Positions 1 to 5,588 of a stretch of 32,207 bases of DNA are shown piece by piece; positions within the stretch are counted from its first letter, which is position 1, and each line of letters opens with the position of its first letter. The stretch lies in contig JACQVN010000019.1 of NCBI GenBank assembly GCA_016209735.1, positions 1 through 32,207 of the forward strand, read 5' to 3'. The translations under genes and the position numbers were made by a program. This stretch comes from Candidatus Methylomirabilota bacterium (GTDB taxonomy: Bacteria; Methylomirabilota; Methylomirabilia; Methylomirabilales; 2-02-FULL-66-22). The notes under the pieces were generated by a model. It worked only from the letters and a program-made list of their open reading frames with translations, had not been told where the DNA came from and searched no databases.

Positions 1-296
1 CCGAGGCTCCAGTCGGCCGGCACGCTGAGCTGCCTGGCGGCTCGTTCCTCCTGCGCCCGGGCCATCGTCGCGCGCAATCGCTGGCGCAGCGCTGGAGACA
101 GCTCCTGTCCGGCGAAGAACTCGCCCAGGGCGTCCGCGGTCGCCTCACTGAGGACGCCGTCCTCGCCGGCGGCGGCGAGCAGAGCGGAGAGTCGTTCATC
201 AACGGCCTGATCGTCAGCCGAGGTGGCAGGCTGCTCGCCTCGCTCCTCTGCCAGCTCGCGCGCCGCTCGGACCAGCTCTTCCTTCCAGCTTGTCAT
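1..296 (-). CDS. Hypothetical protein, N-terminal part (runs off the left edge)
   Basis: An open frame starts at an ATG at 296 and continues without a stop to the window edge, giving about 98 residues. The protein begins MTSWKEELVRAARELAEERG and is rich in Glu, Ala and Arg. It is predicted to be mostly helical, with a possible amphipathic stretch around residues 70-88. No signal peptide, membrane segment or known motif is visible, and I do not recognise the family. The codon pattern (G/C at third positions) agrees with real coding sequence. It lies just downstream of the MITE-like element at 342-478, so its promoter may lie in or beyond that element. Confidence 0.5.
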   Translation of the reverse strand, partial: MTSWKEELVRAARELAEERGEQPATSADDQAVDERLSALLAAAGEDGVLSEATADALGEFFAGQELSPALRQRLRATMARAQEERAARQLSVPADWSL

Positions 297-341
297 CAGC
301 ACCACCCTTTCCAACGGGCGCCCGTACGGGCCGCTACACCC

Positions 342-478
342 TCAACCGCAATGCTGTTCACTTCGGCCGTCAGCCGGGCGAAATCCCCCCTCGCCCCCCT
401 TTAGCAAAGGGGGGAACGGGGGATTTGCAGGAACGCTGCGGCCATTGTCCAACCCTATGTGAACAGTATTGCTCTTGA
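342..478. mobile_element. 137-bp MITE-like element with ~20-bp terminal inverted repeats
   Basis: The two ends are inverted copies of one another. The left end (342-361) and the reverse complement of the right end (459-478) both fit TCAANNGCAATRCTGTTCAC, matching at about 17 of 20 positions. The element has no coding capacity and carries a strong internal palindrome at 381-426. Small size, inverted ends and intergenic position fit a miniature inverted-repeat element. No clear target-site duplication was seen, and no transposase with matching ends is in the window. Confidence 0.5.
381..426. repeat. G/C-run palindrome of the widespread CCCCCCTTT-AAAGGGGGG type
   Basis: A nested palindrome has outer arms AAATCCCCC / GGGGGATTT and inner arms CCCCCCTTT / AAAGGGGGG around an AGC loop. 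Translated by chance it gives the PPFSKGG-type peptide that is often mis-annotated in genomes with this dispersed repeat. It would form a very stable hairpin in DNA or RNA and lies inside the MITE-like element. Confidence 0.75.
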
Positions 479-488
479 CCCAGACACC

Positions 489-848
489 TTAGCCCCCACC
501 CTGCGAGGCCTGCTTCTCCAACCAGTCGCGAAACTCTGGCCGCGCAGCCAGGCGGCTCTTCAACCGATCCCGCGCGCGCTTCCGTAGCATGGGAATCGAC
601 TGGGGCTGCACTCCAGTTTGGTGTGCGATCTCCGCGTCAGGTACTCTGGCGAAAAACAGGAGGTCCCCGAATGGGACTATGTCGTCTCGATCAATGGTGC
701 CGCCTGGGCGTTGCACGTCCGCGAAGTAGACGATCAACGACCGACCCGTTTCGGCTTCGATCTTGCGGATGAACTCGTGCCGGAAGTACCTGCCTTTCTC
801 TTGCGCGTAGAAGAGAGGCGTATACTCTGGCAGTTCAAGGGGGCTCAT
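489..848 (-). CDS. Chimeric remnant: N-terminus of an SDH-type (SppA/ClpP-like) serine protease joined to an unrelated tail
   Basis: The 119-residue frame starts at an ATG at 848. Residues 1-68 (start MSPLELPEYTPLFYAQEKGR, then GRSLIVYF and DRDDIVPFGDLL) resemble the N-terminus of serine dehydrogenase proteinase family proteins (PF01972), membrane-linked ClpP/SppA-fold proteases. After the FGDLLF segment the family sequence ends, and none of the Ser/Lys catalytic region follows. The last ~50 residues (PDAEIAHQTGVQPQSIPMLRKRARDRLKSRL) look like a helix-turn-helix or sigma region 4-like tail. I read this as a deletion fusion, so it may or may not be expressed. The start overlaps the TGA of the upstream frame by 4 bp (ATGA), a sign of former translational coupling. 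Confidence 0.5.
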   Translation of the reverse strand: MSPLELPEYTPLFYAQEKGRYFRHEFIRKIEAETGRSLIVYFADVQRPGGTIDRDDIVPFGDLLFFARVPDAEIAHQTGVQPQSIPMLRKRARDRLKSRLAARPEFRDWLEKQASQGGG

Positions 849-1027
849 CGTTTGGCCTGTGCGGACATCGGAGCAGCACCCCCACCAGCAACCACCCGCT
901 GTTGCATCTTCTTGTACTTGCGGAAGCTCTCGACAAACTGGAAGAATCCTTGCGTCAGACGGGGATTCTCCGCCTCAAGGCGTTACTTTTCCTGGATCAA
1001 ATCCACTTCCTTCTCCTGCCTCGTCAT
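845..1027 (-). pseudogene. Small coiled-coil-like gene interrupted by an in-frame stop
   Basis: From an ATG at 1027 the frame reads MTRQEKEVDLIQEK, then TAA at 985-983. It continues in the same frame for 45 more codons (RLEAENPRLTQGFFQFVESF, later KYKKMQQRVV) to a TGA at 847-845 that overlaps the next start as ATGA. The sequence on both sides of the stop has the same heptad-like charged character. One nonsense change in a ~60-residue helical protein is the simplest reading. The function is unknown. It probably formed a coupled pair with the protease-like frame downstream. Confidence 0.45.
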
Positions 1028-1164
1028 GCCGGCTCCCCTCCTGAGGCCGTGGCGGTTGAGAACGCTTCCATCGCTCGTCATACTGTAATACGTAATGGCA
1101 TAACACATCCGTAATCGGCAACTCTTCCCCTGTCCCTCCGAATGTCGAGGCGCATTCGCTCCCC

Positions 1165-1329
1165 TCAGGAATTCCGGGGACACCATGCCGAACTGACTGC
1201 CGCGGTCTTCCCGCACCCCGTCGGTACGGACACCAGCGAGGGCAGTTCTTCCCGGGTGCCGAACTCCCTCTGGTACGGATGGGGCTCGCAGCCTGTGGCC
1301 GTCTTGAAGAAGGCGGAATAGCTGGTCAT
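1165..1329 (-). pseudogene. N-terminal fragment of a Cas3-like CRISPR helicase
   Basis: An ATG at 1329 opens a 54-codon frame ending in TGA at 1167-1165. It contains FFKTATGCEPHPYQ (residues 7-20), ELPSLVSVPTGCGKTAAVSSAW (residues 28-49, with Walker A PTGCGKT) and then stops. The order FF-x-x-ATG-x-x-P-x-PYQ, ELP, VPTG-x-GKT, AW matches the start of Cas3 helicases of type I-G (formerly I-U) CRISPR systems, as I know the family. Everything after motif I is missing. No cas genes or CRISPR array are seen nearby. A 31-bp palindrome lies 13 bp upstream of the start codon. Another superfamily 2 helicase cannot be excluded. Confidence 0.6.
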
Positions 1330-1342
1330 GACTGGCTCTCCC

Positions 1343-1373
1343 ATGATTCCGCAGGTGTCGCCTGCGGAATCAT
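1343..1373. repeat. 31-bp palindromic repeat, copy 1
   Basis: Perfect copy of the consensus: 13-bp arms ATGATTCCGCAGG and CCTGCGGAATCAT around TGTCG. It lies just upstream of the Cas3-like fragment. The 125 bp between this copy and copy 2 hold no recognisable gene; a short minus-strand tail there ends AAPADEADEK and a stop, and may be the end of a lost gene. Confidence 0.9.
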
Positions 1374-1498
1374 GAACTTCCTATTTCTCATCGGCCTCAT
1401 CCGCGGGGGCCGCCGAGCTGCCGGCCGGCGCCATGGAACTTACCACCTATGTGTGTCATCCCAGGACACTCCGCGAATGCGGAATGGCCGGATTCGTA

Positions 1499-1529
1499 AT
1501 GATTCCGCAGGTGTCGCCTGCGGCATCAT
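1499..1529. repeat. 31-bp palindromic repeat, copy 2
   Basis: Matches the consensus except for one base in the right arm (GGCATCAT instead of GGAATCAT). It sits directly at the truncated C-terminal end of the ORF6N fragment at 1526-1655 and supplies its stop codon. Confidence 0.88.
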
Positions 1530-1655
1530 AACCGCCGCCCGCCGGGTCCTTGCTTTGAGGTCGCAATTTGCGACCTCAAAACCGCTGTCTCTTCGGCGGA
1601 GAGCTGGAACATGAAGTCCGGCGGAAACCGTCCCAGGTTCCGTCGGACCTGTTCG
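1526..1655 (-). pseudogene. Middle fragment of an ORF6N-domain gene, bounded by palindromes on both sides
   Basis: On the minus strand the frame reads NEQVRRNLGRFPPDFMFQLS, then LRSQIATSKQGPGGRR, and hits TGA inside palindrome copy 2. This is the second half of an ORF6N DNA-binding domain, corresponding to ALNRAVKRNLERFPEDFVFQ in the intact gene at 2352-2987. The start of the domain is replaced by palindrome copy 3, and the expected YLPYAFTEQG continuation is replaced by copy 2. Both breakpoints fall at repeat borders. It has no start codon of its own and is surely non-functional. Confidence 0.65.
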
Positions 1656-1740
1656 TTGATTCCGCAGATAGTACCTGGGGAATCATAATAGGTACCGGAC
1701 TCCTTTTCGGGCGTAACTTCTTGAAATTCCACGAGTCGGT
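1656..1740. repeat. Palindromic repeat copy 3 with a ~50-bp right-hand extension
   Basis: The core (1656-1686) is a diverged copy (TTGATTCCGCAG...GGGGAATCAT). It is followed by AATAGGTACCGGACTCCTTT and, further on, TTCCACGAGT. The same extension follows copy 7 (4973 onward) and, more diverged, copy 6 (4487 onward). Copies 3, 6 and 7 are therefore pieces of a larger ~85-bp repeat. Confidence 0.75.
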
Positions 1741-1768
1741 TTTCACTTTCTCCGAATCGAATCCGGGG

Positions 1769-2140
1769 TCAGGCCTTTATGCCTTTCCTGCGCCGCCGAT
1801 ACCCCGGCCGCAGCTCCTCCACTCGAAAGCCGATGGACCGGCGTCTCGGCGCCGATGCCGGCGGGGCCATCAGCGCGCGGATGGCGTCGAAGACCACTCT
1901 GAACCATGCGTCGTACTTCCACTCCAGTTCTGCGAGCTTCCGGGCCATGTCCTCATGCGAGGCCATCAGACGCCGCAGCCGGTCGAACGCCCGCATGATC
2001 TCGACGTTGACCTGAATGGCCCTGGGGCTATTCAGGACGCTCGAGAGCATCGCCACACCTTGTTCCGCGAAAGCATACGGTGTGGCACGGCGAACGCCAC
2101 CCCAACTTGAAGTCACAAATTGTAACTTCAAGTTTGTCGG
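1769..2140 (-). pseudogene. C-terminal half of a second ORF6N-domain gene
   Basis: The conserved part begins at [10 protein letters not shown] near 2130 and runs through [36 protein letters not shown] and [20 protein letters not shown] to [16 protein letters not shown], ending at 1769. This is the typical C-terminal half of ORF6N/KilA-N-type phage regulators. The DNA-binding N-terminal half seen in the neighbouring gene is absent; upstream of about 2140 the frame continues only into non-conserved and repeat sequence. The C-terminus closely parallels that of the intact gene at 2352-2987 (RRSIGFKVEEGRPRY), so the two are paralogues. An alternative is a shortened gene using an upstream start, but without the DNA-binding half that seems unlikely. 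Confidence 0.6.
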
Positions 2141-2193
2141 GCCTCCCGATCTACTGAACCTCGTTGCCCCCGCACCGTGCAGGATCAGGTCCT

Positions 2194-2262
2194 TACGAGG
2201 GGACGCCCCGCTCTTGTTGAACTCATGCGAAACGGGCCACGGCCGGGTCGCCCCGAGTGTAG
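2194..2262. repeat. 69-bp direct repeat, copy A (upstream of ORF6N gene)
   Basis: Matches 3072-3140 at 67 of 69 positions. It begins TACGAGGGGACGCCCCGC (internal hairpin GGGG-ACG-CCCC) and ends in GTCGCCCCGAGTGTAG. It lies just upstream, on the minus strand, of the ORF6N remnant and is followed about 37 bp further by palindrome copy 4. Confidence 0.9.
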
Positions 2263-2299
2263 GCCCCACCTGCGCAACATGAGGAGACGACAATGTCAT

Positions 2300-2330
2300 G
2301 TGATCCCGGAGGCTGCGCCTCTGGAATCAT
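2300..2330. repeat. 31-bp palindromic repeat, copy 4 (diverged)
   Basis: A 31-bp alignment to the consensus with several changes (GTGATCCCGGAGG...CCTCTGGAATCAT). The inverted arms are retained with compensating changes (GGAGG/CCTC), suggesting that the hairpin rather than the exact sequence is kept. Confidence 0.65.
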
Positions 2331-2351
2331 CTTAGGGGGACGGTCATGATA

Positions 2352-2987
2352 CTATGCGCTCCCTCCTCCCCGTACCCGCCGTGATCGTCCGTATCGCGGC
2401 CGGCCCTCCTCGACCTTAAACCCGATGGAGCGCCGTGTCTTCTCGGGCGGGCCGCTCGACGGCGCCCGAGGAGGTGCGATGATCCGACGGATCGTCTGGA
2501 CCAGAGAGCGGATGGCCTCATCGTGCCCGGCAACCCTTCGGTCCAACTCTGCGAGCTTCTCCGCCATCTGCGCATGCGCGGCCATCGTCTGCCGCATGCG
2601 GACGAACACGCGGATGACCAAGACGCTCATCTGTATGGCCCGCGCGCTACTAAGCACATTGGCCGCCATGAGCGCGCCGTGCTCCGTGAACGCATACGGG
2701 AGGTAGCGTCGTCCTCCTCGCCCAACTCTAACAACTCCTGCGTCGGGCGCCTCCTTTGAAATGCCAGATTGGCATCTCAAAGCGGAGAGTTTCTCGGCTT
2801 TCACCTGAAAGACGAAGTCTTCCGGAAACCGTTCGAGGTTGCGTTTCACTGCTCGGTTCAAGGCTCCGGTCGTCACGCCATAGATCCTCGCGAGGTCGGC
2901 ATCGAGGATCACCCGCTCCCCCCGCAGTGTGACAACCAACGATTCGACGTGAATCCGAAGCTCGGTTCGCGGAACCTTGTTCCCCAC
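2352..2987 (-). CDS. ORF6N-domain DNA-binding protein
   Basis: Intact 211-residue protein of the ORF6N (KilA-N-related) family, known from phages, plasmids and accessory chromosomal regions as a probable DNA-binding regulator. The ORF6N domain covers about residues 8-100 (VILDADLARIYGVTTGALNR, AVKRNLERFPEDFVFQ, then GGRRYLPYAFTEHGALMAAN). A helical region (MAEKLAELDRRVAGHDEAIR) and a conserved tail (RRSIGFKVEE) follow. I chose the GTG at 2987 because GAGAGGGGG lies 5 nt upstream; a TTG at 3005 is the alternative. It is the only full-length member of three ORF6N sequences in 1.5 kb. Palindromes flank it, and a 69-bp repeat lies about 85 bp upstream of the start. Target and partner are unknown. 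Confidence 0.8.
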   Translation of the reverse strand: MGNKVPRTELRIHVESLVVTLRGERVILDADLARIYGVTTGALNRAVKRNLERFPEDFVFQVKAEKLSALRCQSGISKEAPDAGVVRVGRGGRRYLPYAFTEHGALMAANVLSSARAIQMSVLVIRVFVRMRQTMAAHAQMAEKLAELDRRVAGHDEAIRSLVQTIRRIIAPPRAPSSGPPEKTRRSIGFKVEEGRPRYGRSRRVRGGGSA

Positions 2988-3071
2988 GCTTGCCCCCTCT
3001 CTCAATCAGGTACCGGAAGCCTTGATCTGCGTGACCGCCTGGGCCTCCACGATCCCGGTTTGGGATTCTCG

Positions 3072-3140
3072 TACGAGGGGACGCCCCGCACTTATTGAAC
3101 TCATGCGAAACGGGCCACGGCCGGGTCGCCCCGAGTGTAG
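3072..3140. repeat. 69-bp direct repeat, copy B
   Basis: Second copy of the 2194-2262 repeat (two mismatches). The arrangement ORF6N gene - 69-bp repeat - ~30 bp - 31-bp palindrome is the same as at copy A. The whole unit, not just the repeat, therefore appears to have been duplicated. Confidence 0.9.
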
Positions 3141-3169
3141 ACTCGGCCTGTGCCAATCCAGGACACACG

Positions 3170-3200
3170 ATGATTCCGCAGGTGTCGCCTGCGGAATCAT
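3170..3200. repeat. 31-bp palindromic repeat, copy 5
   Basis: Perfect consensus copy. It separates the ORF6N cassette from the WYL gene, whose stop codon is 29 bp away. Confidence 0.9.
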
Positions 3201-3229
3201 TTATCGGAGCGGGCCAATTCTCCCCCATT

Positions 3230-4345
3230 TCACCGCCGGGTGGCGGCCTGCCTGTCAGAGATCGCCGCCCGTGCCGGGGGTTCCTCGGCGGCGGCGAGGG
3301 CGGGCCGCGAGGCCGGCGGCCGATACGAGCGGATCGGTTTGCCCGCTCCCAGCCGAACCGCCTCGACTCGGCCCCCGGCCCCCCGGAGAGCCGCCAGCCA
3401 TTCCCGGCGGATCGCCTGGCGCAGACTCTTCGGCGCCAGGACCTCCACCTCCTTGCCGTATCCCAGGATCCACTGCCGGAGCTCCGGACAGAGGGGCGCC
3501 CGGAGGGTCAGCTCCAGCCCGCCGTCAAGGAGCGGGGCGAGCGTCTGGGTCGGATGCCAGGTGCGTTCGGCGACGAAGCGCGCCACCACGGCCGAGAGGC
3601 GGAGACTCACACGGATCGGTCGGCCGCGGAAGAGGCCGAAGCTGCCCGCCAGGTAACGCTCCAGGTCGAAGTCGGGCGGCGGCTCGAAGGTGGACTGGGT
3701 GAGGCGGAGACTGCGGAATCGCTCGACGGCGAAGGTCCGGACGGCCCGCCGGCGATAGCAGAAAGCGGCCAGGTAGAGGCCGCCGTGTTGGAGCCAGAGA
3801 TGGAGGGGATCGAGGCGGCGGCGGGTCACAACGTTCCGGCCGAACGAGTGGTACTCGCCGCCCAGGGTCACGCGCTGCCCCATGGCCTCGTGGATCGCCC
3901 GGAGCGCCAGACCCGACCGGGAGTAGTCCTTGGCGGCGGGATCCCGGGCGGACACCTCGCGGTCCAGCCGAGCGAGGAACTCCCGAGCGTCCGGAGCCAG
4001 CGTCGCCGCGATCTTGTCCAATGCCGTGCGGATGGGGGCGCCGAACTGGGTGGCCTGGAGCGGCGCCAGGAACCGCCCCCCGAGATGGAGGCTGAGCAGT
4101 TCGGGGAGATTGAACGGGATGGGGGGCAGGCCGCGGGCGGTCTCGAGGAGGCGGTAGCGGCTCTCGCGGCCATCGCGCTCGGTCGTGATCGGGAACCCCA
4201 CCGCCTGCAGGACGCCGAGGTCTCGCCAGATCGTTCGCCGGCTCCCGCCGACCTCCCGCATCAACTCCGGGACGGCCCGCCCGGTCCGGGCGGCGAGCAA
4301 GACCAGTATCCGCCATTGGCGCGTGAGCTGATCCCCTCGCGGCAT
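3230..4345 (-). CDS. WYL-domain transcriptional regulator
   Basis: 371-residue protein with the YafY/WYL layout. An N-terminal winged helix-turn-helix spans about residues 5-65 (RQWRILVLLAARTGRAVPEL, RRTIWRDLGVLQAVGFPI). A WYL domain lies around 145-220 (DPLHLWLQHGGLYLAAFCYR, AVRTFAVERFRSLRL) and a WCX-type C-terminal region around 240-325. WYL proteins often control defence systems and sense ligands through the WYL domain. The start is ATG 4345 with GGGAGGGGCGAGG just upstream. The frame stays open upstream to 4486, but those residues are encoded by palindrome copy 6 and are not conserved. The C-terminal ~45 residues are low-complexity, Ala/Arg-rich. No operon partner is visible. A truncated paralogue lies at 5200-5535. 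Confidence 0.88.
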   Translation of the reverse strand: MPRGDQLTRQWRILVLLAARTGRAVPELMREVGGSRRTIWRDLGVLQAVGFPITTERDGRESRYRLLETARGLPPIPFNLPELLSLHLGGRFLAPLQATQFGAPIRTALDKIAATLAPDAREFLARLDREVSARDPAAKDYSRSGLALRAIHEAMGQRVTLGGEYHSFGRNVVTRRRLDPLHLWLQHGGLYLAAFCYRRRAVRTFAVERFRSLRLTQSTFEPPPDFDLERYLAGSFGLFRGRPIRVSLRLSAVVARFVAERTWHPTQTLAPLLDGGLELTLRAPLCPELRQWILGYGKEVEVLAPKSLRQAIRREWLAALRGAGGRVEAVRLGAGKPIRSYRPPASRPALAAAEEPPARAAISDRQAATRR

Positions 4346-4455
4346 CCTCGCCCCTCCCTGAAAAGTGCCGGATTCCTCCTGTTCTCGCGTGGCCGATTTC
4401 CCGTGGGACGAACGGACCGACCCTACTCCCGGTCCGCCTCCCCGGTCAAGGCAAA

Positions 4456-4540
4456 ATGATTCCGCACGCACCACCTGCCGAATCATGATAGGTAGCGGAC
4501 TCGCTTCCGCAGGTCACTCCTTCAATCTCCACGCTGCCGG
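4456..4540. repeat. Palindromic repeat copy 6 with diverged right extension
   Basis: The core (4456-4486) is ATGATTCCGCACG...CTGCCGAATCAT, followed by GATAGGTAGCGGACTCGCTT, a diverged form of the extension after copies 3 and 7. It lies between the divergently transcribed WYL gene and vapB. Confidence 0.75.
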
Positions 4541-4548
4541 GAGGCTGC

Positions 4549-4577
4549 TTGACATCTGATGCGACTGGAGCTAACAT
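4549..4577 (+). promoter_or_regulatory. Sigma-70 promoter of vapB
   Basis: A perfect -35 TTGACA (4549-4554), a 17-bp spacer and a -10 TAACAT (4572-4577). The expected start of transcription, around 4583-4585, is only a few bases before the vapB ATG at 4587. The message would be leaderless or nearly so. Confidence 0.7.
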
Positions 4578-4586
4578 CATGGCATC

Positions 4587-4799
4587 ATGCCACGGACGAC
4601 ATTAGACATCGATGGCCCGCTTCTGAGGGAACTCAAGGAGCTGCAGAAGAAGGAGGGGCGGTCCCTGGGTAAGATCGTCTCGCAGCTCCTGGCGGAGGCC
4701 CTCGCCCGGCGGAAATCGCCGCCCGAACTCCCGAAGCTCCAATGGGTCTCCCGTCCCATGCATGCCCTTGTCGCTCTCTCCGATAAAGAGGCCATTTAG
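4587..4799 (+). CDS. vapB: VapB-type antitoxin
   Basis: 70-residue protein, one of the few plus-strand genes here. The N-terminus MPRTTLDIDGPLLRELKELQ fits a ribbon-helix-helix DNA-binding antitoxin: a short beta strand followed by two helices (residues 15-45). The tail (LPKLQWVSRPMHALVALSDK) is the usual toxin-binding region. VapB proteins neutralise a PIN-domain RNase and repress their own promoter. A strong promoter lies immediately upstream, leaving almost no leader, and there is no Shine-Dalgarno at normal spacing. The partner toxin begins 23 bp downstream but is truncated, so this antitoxin is now an orphan, possibly acting on a toxin elsewhere. Confidence 0.78.
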   Translation: MPRTTLDIDGPLLRELKELQKKEGRSLGKIVSQLLAEALARRKSPPELPKLQWVSRPMHALVALSDKEAI

Positions 4800-4822
4800 G
4801 GCGTCCTCGACCGTGGCGACAT

Positions 4823-4945
4823 ATGAGCTATGCGGTCGACGTCAACGTCCTCCTCTACGCATCGGACACGTCCAGCCCCAAGCATCCGGCGGCCCTTCGC
4901 TTCCTGAAGCAACGCGCCTCCGACCCGGATCTCTTCTGCAGATGA
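4823..4945 (+). pseudogene. vapC: VapC PIN-domain toxin, truncated after 40 codons by a palindromic repeat
   Basis: From ATG 4823 the frame reads MSYAVDVNVLLYASDTSSPK, then HPAALRFLKQRASDPDLFCR and TGA. VDVNVLLYASD is the first conserved block of PIN-domain RNases, with the first catalytic Asp at residue 6. VapC toxins are usually about 130 residues, so two thirds, including the other acidic residues, are missing. The stop TGA (4943-4945) is made by the first bases of palindrome copy 7, which starts at 4942. The gene was thus cut exactly at a repeat border. The remnant cannot be an active RNase. Confidence 0.75.
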
Positions 4946-5025
4946 TTCCGCAGGTGTCGCTTGCGGAATCATAATAGGTACCGGACACCTTTCGCGCGCT
5001 AATCCCGTGATTTTCCACGAGTGCC
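4942..5025. repeat. Palindromic repeat copy 7 with right extension
   Basis: The core (4942-4972) has one change from the consensus (GCTTGCGG). AATAGGTACCGGACACCTTT follows, then TTTTCCACGAGT, as in copy 3. The next 300 bp (about 5026-5330) contain no recognisable gene; they include an AT-rich stretch, 5095-5130, of the CAGATTGCAGATTTTCGATT dispersed type. Confidence 0.8.
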
Positions 5026-5199
5026 CTCGAGCTCTCCCGCTCATCCCGCAGGGTGGGAAGAGCAGAAGCGATGGGGGCACAGGCCGAACCCCCGCGATTT
5101 CAGATTGCAGATTTTCGATTTGTGATTTGGCGGGCCCGGCGACGGAGTTGCACGCCGAACGCCTCTTTTCTCCCTTACCCAAGGTCCTCGCGATCAGTG

Positions 5200-5535
5200 C
5201 TATCGTGCACCGCCCCGTGCCCTGGGCCCTGTGCTCATCGCCCTGCCCTTACCCCTCTGCCTCGCGGCAATCCTACCACCAAGTGTGCCAAAGAGCGGGC
5301 ACGGCTGGGCTGACTTTTTGCGGTGCCGCCTGGCGCGGGCCCGGCGGTCTGGGGTCGTCCCGCGGTCCGGGAGTCTCTCGGCAGCAGCGAGGACGGACCG
5401 AGAGGGCGCCGCCCGATAGGGACGCGCCGGTTTGCCCGCCCCCAGGCGGCTCCGCTCCACGCGCCCCCCGGCCCCGCGCAGGGCCGCCAGCCATTCACGC
5501 CGGATTTCGTCCCACAGGCGCGCCGGCCATAGGTG
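5200..5535 (-). pseudogene. C-terminal fragment of a second WYL regulator
   Basis: On the minus strand the frame reads LWDEIRREWLAALRGAGGRV, then ERSRLGAGKPARPYR. This closely parallels AIRREWLAALRGAGGRVEAV and RLGAGKPIRSYR at the end of the intact WYL protein (3230-4345). Only the last ~60-100 residues remain; the HTH and WYL domains are gone. The homology begins around 5533, about 20 bp from palindrome copy 8. The two tails differ enough to be diverged paralogues rather than a recent copy. Confidence 0.65.
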
Positions 5536-5554
5536 GGTCTTCGCTCCTCAACCG

Positions 5555-5588
5555 ATGATTCCGCAGATGCCGGGCGCGGGATCTTCAT
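5555..5588. repeat. Palindromic repeat copy 8 (degenerate)
   Basis: The left arm ATGATTCCGCAG is intact and the right side (GCGCGGGATCTTCAT) is degenerate with small insertions. It marks the right-hand limit of the palindrome-rich region. Confidence 0.55.

Noticed and set aside
3095-4459. 454-codon open frame on the plus strand
   Set aside because: It is antisense to the WYL gene and starts inside repeat sequence. The minus-strand WYL protein has clear family motifs; this frame has none.
4346-4486. 47-residue N-terminal extension of the WYL protein
   Set aside because: These codons come partly from palindrome copy 6, and a strong ribosome-binding site precedes ATG 4345.
1343-5588. The eight palindromes as a CRISPR array
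   Set aside because: Spacing between copies is irregular (about 125 to 1255 bp) and the intervening sequence contains genes. The Cas3-like fragment nearby is not evidence of an array here.
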